Source of the DNA: Gammaproteobacteria bacterium | Lineage (GTDB): Bacteria > Pseudomonadota > Gammaproteobacteria > Arenicellales > Poriferihabitantaceae | Assembly (NCBI GenBank): GCA_020027415.1 | Contig: JAHRAW010000030.1 | Span: forward strand, 1-9,450 | Direction: 5' to 3' | DNA: 9,450 bases | Shown: positions 5,856-9,450 of the stretch, one piece after another | Numbering within the stretch: position 1 is the stretch's first letter | Layout of the letters: every line of letters begins with the position of its first letter | Notes under the pieces: model-generated | Told to the model about the DNA's origin: nothing | Seen by the model: the letters and a program-made list of their open reading frames with translations, nothing else | Databases searched by the model: none | Translations under genes and position numbers: made by a program

Positions 5856-7612
5856 CCGACTCCACCCCCACTTCCGCTGACGCCAATCCCAACCGCAGGG
5901 AAACTGCGGAAACCCATGAGATTGCCCCCAGCCGCAATTTTATTGGGCGGCAAATTGACGCCGATCTGGCGGCCGGCAAGCACGATGCAATCGTTACCCG
6001 CTTCCCACCGGAGCCGAACGGGTATCTGCATATCGGGCATGCCAAATCCATCTGGCTGAATTTCGGCTTGGCGAGCGAGTATGGCGGCGCCTGCACGCTG
6101 CGCTTTGATGACACCAACCCGGCGCGCGAGGATGCGAAGTTTATCGCCGCCATTCAGCAAGACCTCCGCTGGTTGGGGTATCGCTGGAGCCGCCTCGCGT
6201 ATGCCTCCGATTATTTTGCGCAGTTATACGACCTTGCGGTGCAGTTGATTAAAAAGCAACGGGCTTATGTGGATCCACAAAGCAACGCTGAGATTCGCGC
6301 GCAACGCGGCACCTTAACCACACTCGGTGCGAACAGCCCCTATCGCGACCGCCCAGTGGCGGAAAATTTGGCGTTGTTTGCCGCCATGAAAAACGGCGAC
6401 TTTGTCGACGGCGAAATGGTGTTGCGCGCGCGCATTGATATGGCGTCGCCGAACCTCAATTTGCGCGACCCAATTCTGTATCGTATCCTGCACCACCACC
6501 ATGCCCGCAGCGGCGACCAGTGGTGCATTTACCCACTGTATGATTTCGCCCATGGGCAGGGCGATGCGCTGGAAGGAGTGACCCATTCGCTGTGCACCTT
6601 AGAGTTTGAAGACCATCGCGCGTTATACGATTGGTTGTTGGACAACCTCACCCTGCCGGCGCGCCCGCGCCAAATTGAATTTTCCCGCCTCAATTTAAAC
6701 TACACGGTGATGAGCAAACGCTTGCTCGCGCAACTGGTTGACCACGGCGATGTGGACGGCTGGGACGACCCGCGCATGCCGACCCTTTGCGGGCTGCGAC
6801 GGCGCGGCTTCACCCCGGATTCCATTCGCCGCTTCATCAGTTTAGTCGGCGTTACCCGCAGCCACAATATGATAGAAATGGGCGCGCTGGAAAATTGCGT
6901 GCGCCAAGAACTTGAACCCATTGCGCCGCGGGTGATGGCGGTGATTAATCCGCTCAAACTGGTGCTTGAAAACTACCCAGAAGGAGATTCGGAACTTCTG
7001 GAAGTTCCGAATCATCCACAAAATACAAACTTCGGCACTCGTAAGATTACTTTGTCGCGGGAGTTGTATATTGAACGGGATGATTTTATGGAAGCGCCGC
7101 CGCGCAAGTTTTTTCGGCTGGCGCCGGGGCGGGAAGTGCGCTTACGGTATGCCTTTGTAGTACAGTGTTGCAGCGTAGTCAAAGACGCGCACGGACAAGT
7201 GGTGGAAGTGCGTTGTCGTTATGACCCCGCCACCCGCCACGGCAAGCAACCGCAGGGGGACGGTCGCAAAGTCAAAGGCATCATTCATTGGGTCAACGCC
7301 GAAGATGCGGCGCCCGCCGAAGTGCGGCTGTATGATCGGTTATTTTCGTGCGCCAATCCGCTGGCGGATAAAGACGCCGAGTTCAGAAAATTTCTCAACC
7401 CAGAGTCGTTGCTGACGCGCAAACACGCCATGTTGGAAGCATCGATGTCAGCCGCCGACTCAAAAACCCGTTATCAATTTGAACGGCTCGGTTATTTTTT
7501 CATGGAACGCGCGCGCGTCGGCGCCGAGCCTAAACTAATTTTCAATCGCATCGTCACGCTGCGCGACAGTTGGGCTGCAACGGCAGCGCGACCAAGCCGG
7601 CAAGCCAAGTAG
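5852..7612 (+). CDS. glnS: Glutaminyl-tRNA synthetase (GlnRS)
   Basis: GlnRS charges tRNA-Gln with glutamine in the cytoplasm (class I synthetase). The protein has 586 residues against 554 in E. coli, mostly because of a longer Asp/Thr/Asn-rich N-terminus. The Rossmann active site has FPPEPNGYLHIGHAKS (HIGH motif at 60-63) and RFDDTNP. The acceptor-stem region has GTLTTLGANSPYRDR. The second catalytic signature is YTVMSKRLL (286-290, the KMSKS equivalent), preceded by CIYPLYDFAHGQGDALEG, which binds amino acid and tRNA. The C-terminal anticodon-binding barrels follow (DDPRMPTLCGLRRRGF, VPNHPQ, DGRKVKGIIHWV, LYDRLF, FNRIVTLRDSW). The GTG start overlaps the dapE stop by four bases. GGAG at 5837-5840 is a fair ribosome binding site inside dapE. 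A perfect 13-bp-arm palindrome lies at codons 379-388. Confidence 0.97.
   Translation: MTDSTPTSADANPNRRETAETHEIAPSRNFIGRQIDADLAAGKHDAIVTRFPPEPNGYLHIGHAKSIWLNFGLASEYGGACTLRFDDTNPAREDAKFIAAIQQDLRWLGYRWSRLAYASDYFAQLYDLAVQLIKKQRAYVDPQSNAEIRAQRGTLTTLGANSPYRDRPVAENLALFAAMKNGDFVDGEMVLRARIDMASPNLNLRDPILYRILHHHHARSGDQWCIYPLYDFAHGQGDALEGVTHSLCTLEFEDHRALYDWLLDNLTLPARPRQIEFSRLNLNYTVMSKRLLAQLVDHGDVDGWDDPRMPTLCGLRRRGFTPDSIRRFISLVGVTRSHNMIEMGALENCVRQELEPIAPRVMAVINPLKLVLENYPEGDSELLEVPNHPQNTNFGTRKITLSRELYIERDDFMEAPPRKFFRLAPGREVRLRYAFVVQCCSVVKDAHGQVVEVRCRYDPATRHGKQPQGDGRKVKGIIHWVNAEDAAPAEVRLYDRLFSCANPLADKDAEFRKFLNPESLLTRKHAMLEASMSAADSKTRYQFERLGYFFMERARVGAEPKLIFNRIVTLRDSWAATAARPSRQAK
6986..7013. repeat. Perfect inverted repeat inside glnS
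   Basis: Arms GATTCGGAACTTC (6986-6998) and GAAGTTCCGAATC (7001-7013) are exact reverse complements separated by TG. The element encodes D-S-E-L-L-E-V-P-N of GlnRS and keeps the reading frame. It is less GC-rich than the surrounding gene. No T-tract follows, so it is not a terminator by the usual rule. No second copy is visible in the window. Confidence 0.85.
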
Positions 7613-7661
7613 CGCAACGCGCAACGCTTACCGACCCTTAACTTTTACCGGAGCAAAAGAT

Positions 7662-8738
7662 ATGCAATTTCTCGCCGAATACGGATTATTTTTCGCCAAA
7701 GTGCTCACCATTGCCGTGAGCATCGGCGTGGTGATGATCATGGTCGTGGGCGGCGTAGCGGCGGCAACCCAGCGCCAGCGAAAATCCGGCGAGCAAAATC
7801 TGGAAGTCACTTGCCTCAACAAGCAATACGATGAAATGGAACGCGCCCTGAGCGGCGCGTTGTTGTCGCCGCAGCAGTTTAAGAAAAAAATGAAAGCGGA
7901 TAAAAAAGCCGACCAAGCCGCCGCCAAAGCGGACAAAAAAGCCGCCAAGCGGGGCGATAAGGAGGCGACCGCCGGCGCGCAACCCAGCAAGCGCATTTAT
8001 GTGCTGGATTTTGACGGCGACCTGCGCGCCTCTGCGGTGGCTTCGTTGCGGCAGGAAATCAGCGCGCTGTTGACTCTGGCGAAGCGCGAGGACGAAGTGG
8101 TGGTGCGGCTGGAAAGCCCGGGCGGGGCGGTGCATGGGTATGGCTTGGCGGCGTCGCAGTTGCAACGGATTCGCGAACGGAAAATTCCGCTGACCATTTG
8201 CGTGGATAAAGTCGCCGCCAGCGGCGGCTACCTAATGGCGTGCGTGGCTAACCAAATCATCGCCGCGCCGTTTGCCATCATCGGCTCCATCGGGGTGTTG
8301 GCGCAAATTCCCAACTTGCATCGCTTGCTGAAAAAACACGATATTGATTTTGAGCAACTAACCGCCGGCAAATACAAGCGCACCTTGACCTTTTTTGGCG
8401 AAAACACCGAGCAAGCGCGGCAAAAAATGCGTCAGGAACTGGATGAAATTCATGCTTTGTTTAAGCATCATGTCAAAACCCAGCGACCCAATCTGGATAT
8501 TGAACAAGTCGCCACCGGCGAGCACTGGTTAGGTCGCCGCGCGCTGGAGTTGGGCTTGGTCGACCGCTTGCAGACCAGCGATGACTACTTGATGGCGGCG
8601 CGCCAACACGCGCAACTGGTTTTGTTGCGCTATACTGAAAAGCAAAGCCTGCTAGAACGCATCACCTCGCTGGCTCAGTTGCAGTGGTGGCAACCGCAAC
8701 CCGCTCACCAACGAAACGGGCGCGCGTGGTTGCTGTAA
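7662..8738 (+). CDS. sohB: SohB, S49-family membrane-anchored protease
   Basis: SohB is a signal-peptide-peptidase-A-like serine protease; in E. coli, extra sohB suppresses loss of the periplasmic protease HtrA/DegP. The protein has 358 residues (E. coli 349). It starts MQFLAEYGLFFAKVLTIAVS, almost as in E. coli, with a membrane anchor at about 8-31. A Lys/Ala-rich charged linker follows (about 74-100). The S49 domain begins at RIYVLDFDGDL. The catalytic nucleophile is S187 (VDKVAASGGYLMACVA), and the likely general-base lysine is K239 (TAGKYKRTLT). LESPGGAVHGYGLAASQLQR and IEQVATGEHWLG are family hallmarks. GGAG at 7650-7653 is a good ribosome binding site. There is no terminator in the 49-base gap after glnS, so it probably shares the dapE-glnS transcript. 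Confidence 0.95.
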   Translation: MQFLAEYGLFFAKVLTIAVSIGVVMIMVVGGVAAATQRQRKSGEQNLEVTCLNKQYDEMERALSGALLSPQQFKKKMKADKKADQAAAKADKKAAKRGDKEATAGAQPSKRIYVLDFDGDLRASAVASLRQEISALLTLAKREDEVVVRLESPGGAVHGYGLAASQLQRIRERKIPLTICVDKVAASGGYLMACVANQIIAAPFAIIGSIGVLAQIPNLHRLLKKHDIDFEQLTAGKYKRTLTFFGENTEQARQKMRQELDEIHALFKHHVKTQRPNLDIEQVATGEHWLGRRALELGLVDRLQTSDDYLMAARQHAQLVLLRYTEKQSLLERITSLAQLQWWQPQPAHQRNGRAWLL

Positions 8739-8762
8739 CGAAACCGCCGCCCTATCTTATTT

Positions 8763-8796
8763 CGTCATTCCCGCAGTCTTTTGAGCGGGAATGACG
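8763..8796. repeat. REP-like palindrome between convergent genes
   Basis: Perfect 12-bp arms, CGTCATTCCCGC (8763-8774) and GCGGGAATGACG (8785-8796), enclose a 10-base loop. Palindromes with this core are widespread dispersed intergenic repeats in proteobacteria. It lies between the sohB stop and the stop of the opposite-strand methyltransferase-HNH gene. There is no T-tract on either side, so it is a weak terminator at best, though it could stall or stabilise both transcript ends. It is the only copy in this window. Confidence 0.85.
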
Positions 8797-8815
8797 GCTA
8801 AAAAGGTGGGGGCGG

Positions 8816-9450
8816 TTAAGCCCCTCGTTTCTTTTCTGCTTTGGTTTTGGCGGGTAATTCGCCTTGTGGTTGCAGAACTGCCATGCGTCTTTGCGCGGTT
8901 CGCTCGTCTAATTTGGAATAGAGGAATTCCATATCTTGGTCGCCTTTCATGCTGTTGCACGGGGTGCAGAGCAGTTGATAGTTTTCCAGTTCGTCCAGCC
9001 CGCCTTTGGCTTTGGCTAAGATGTGGTCAACATTCAAATCGCCAGCGTCTTTGGTTTGCATGCAACCGCGGCAATAGTATGCAATCCCGCCCTTTGCATC
9101 GCGTTGCAATAAAATGAGGTTGGCCTTGTTGCGAGCGAGTTTTTTATAGCCGGACACTTGGCGTTTCGGCAGCGCAATCGGTTTTTGTAGTTTGGCGTCA
9201 GCCGGCTTGTTGGTTTCAAAAGCATAGGTGGACAAGTCGCCCGCCAAGCGGTCGCGAAAAATTTTGATTGCTTCCTCGTTTTGGTCAATGCCAATCCATC
9301 TGCGTCTTAATCCAGCCGCCGCCAAGCATGTCGTTGCGCAGCCGCAAAATGGGTCCATCACCAAGTCACCTTCATTGGATGATGCCTTGATAATGCGGCC
9401 CACCAACGCCAATGGTTTCTGTGAATTGTAACCAGTGCGTTCGTTACCCG
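8816..9450 (-). CDS. DNA methyltransferase fused to HNH nuclease domain (5' part outside window)
   Basis: The reading frame is open from the right edge to TAA at 8816-8818, so this is the C-terminal about 211 residues. It begins GNERTGYNSQKPLALVGRII, the motif X region of N6-adenine/N4-cytosine DNA methyltransferases (usually GYPTQKP). DLVMDPFCGCATTCLAAAG follows (motif I, the SAM-binding loop), then RRRWIGIDQNEEA. This order fits a beta-class methyltransferase whose DPPY catalytic motif lies outside the window. After a Lys/Pro-rich linker comes an HNH domain: CRGCM, NVDHILAKAKGGLDELENYQ, LLCTPCNSMKGD. The two CxxC pairs probably bind structural zinc, and the catalytic His is in VDHI. A charged tail (AKTKAEKKRGA) ends it. 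Methyltransferase-HNH fusions of this type are known. It could be a solitary methylase/nicking enzyme or part of a restriction-modification locus beyond the edge. Confidence 0.88.
   Translation of the reverse strand, partial: GNERTGYNSQKPLALVGRIIKASSNEGDLVMDPFCGCATTCLAAAGLRRRWIGIDQNEEAIKIFRDRLAGDLSTYAFETNKPADAKLQKPIALPKRQVSGYKKLARNKANLILLQRDAKGGIAYYCRGCMQTKDAGDLNVDHILAKAKGGLDELENYQLLCTPCNSMKGDQDMEFLYSKLDERTAQRRMAVLQPQGELPAKTKAEKKRGA

Noticed and set aside
7870..7970. Lys/Ala-rich repeats in sohB as a tandem repeat element
   Set aside because: A charged Lys/Ala linker after the membrane anchor is normal in SohB, and the DNA repeats are imperfect.
8809..8824. GGGGC/GCCCC hairpin at the end of the methyltransferase-HNH gene as a sohB terminator
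   Set aside because: It has only five base pairs and an interrupted pyrimidine tail (TCGTTTCTTTTCT), and it overlaps the opposite coding end; too weak to annotate.

Overview
The window is ordinary, gene-dense bacterial chromosome with a GC content I judge by eye to be well above 50%. It most likely comes from a gammaproteobacterium. SohB (a periplasmic S49 peptidase paralogue), a YrbL-family protein, a bacterial GlnRS and the succinylase-branch enzyme DapE are a typical gammaproteobacterial set. I cannot name a genus. No tRNA, rRNA, CRISPR array, insertion sequence or prophage gene is visible.

Layout. From about 3050 down to position 1, a minus-strand unit reads ilvD (dihydroxy-acid dehydratase), then a small SAM-dependent methyltransferase, then a YrbL-family (PhoP-regulatory-network) gene. 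The last gene overlaps the methyltransferase stop, is broken by a -1 frameshift near position 380, and runs off the left edge. A 129-base divergent intergenic region separates ilvD from a plus-strand NCS1-family nucleobase/hydantoin-type permease. The permease has a strong Shine-Dalgarno sequence, a GntR-like palindrome just upstream, and a textbook intrinsic terminator downstream.

A second plus-strand unit follows: dapE, glnS (4-base GTGA overlap) and sohB (49-base gap, own Shine-Dalgarno). dapE starts at GTG with no visible Shine-Dalgarno, and a promoter-like pair ends about ten bases before it. sohB converges on a minus-strand gene that enters from the right edge. That gene encodes the C-terminal part of an N6/N4-type DNA methyltransferase fused to an HNH nuclease domain. 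The gap between the two convergent genes holds a 12-bp-stem palindrome of the dispersed CGTCATTCCCGC type.

Functions. Most genes are core metabolism: branched-chain amino acid synthesis, lysine/peptidoglycan diaminopimelate synthesis, glutaminyl-tRNA charging, and envelope proteolysis. The accessory content lies at the two edges: the methyltransferase plus YrbL pair on the left and the methyltransferase-HNH fusion on the right. I see no clear evidence of a wholly new system. The best leads are the YrbL frameshift with an in-register slippery heptamer, a 13-bp-arm perfect palindrome inside glnS, the 46-residue basic extension of IlvD, and the methyltransferase-HNH fusion.
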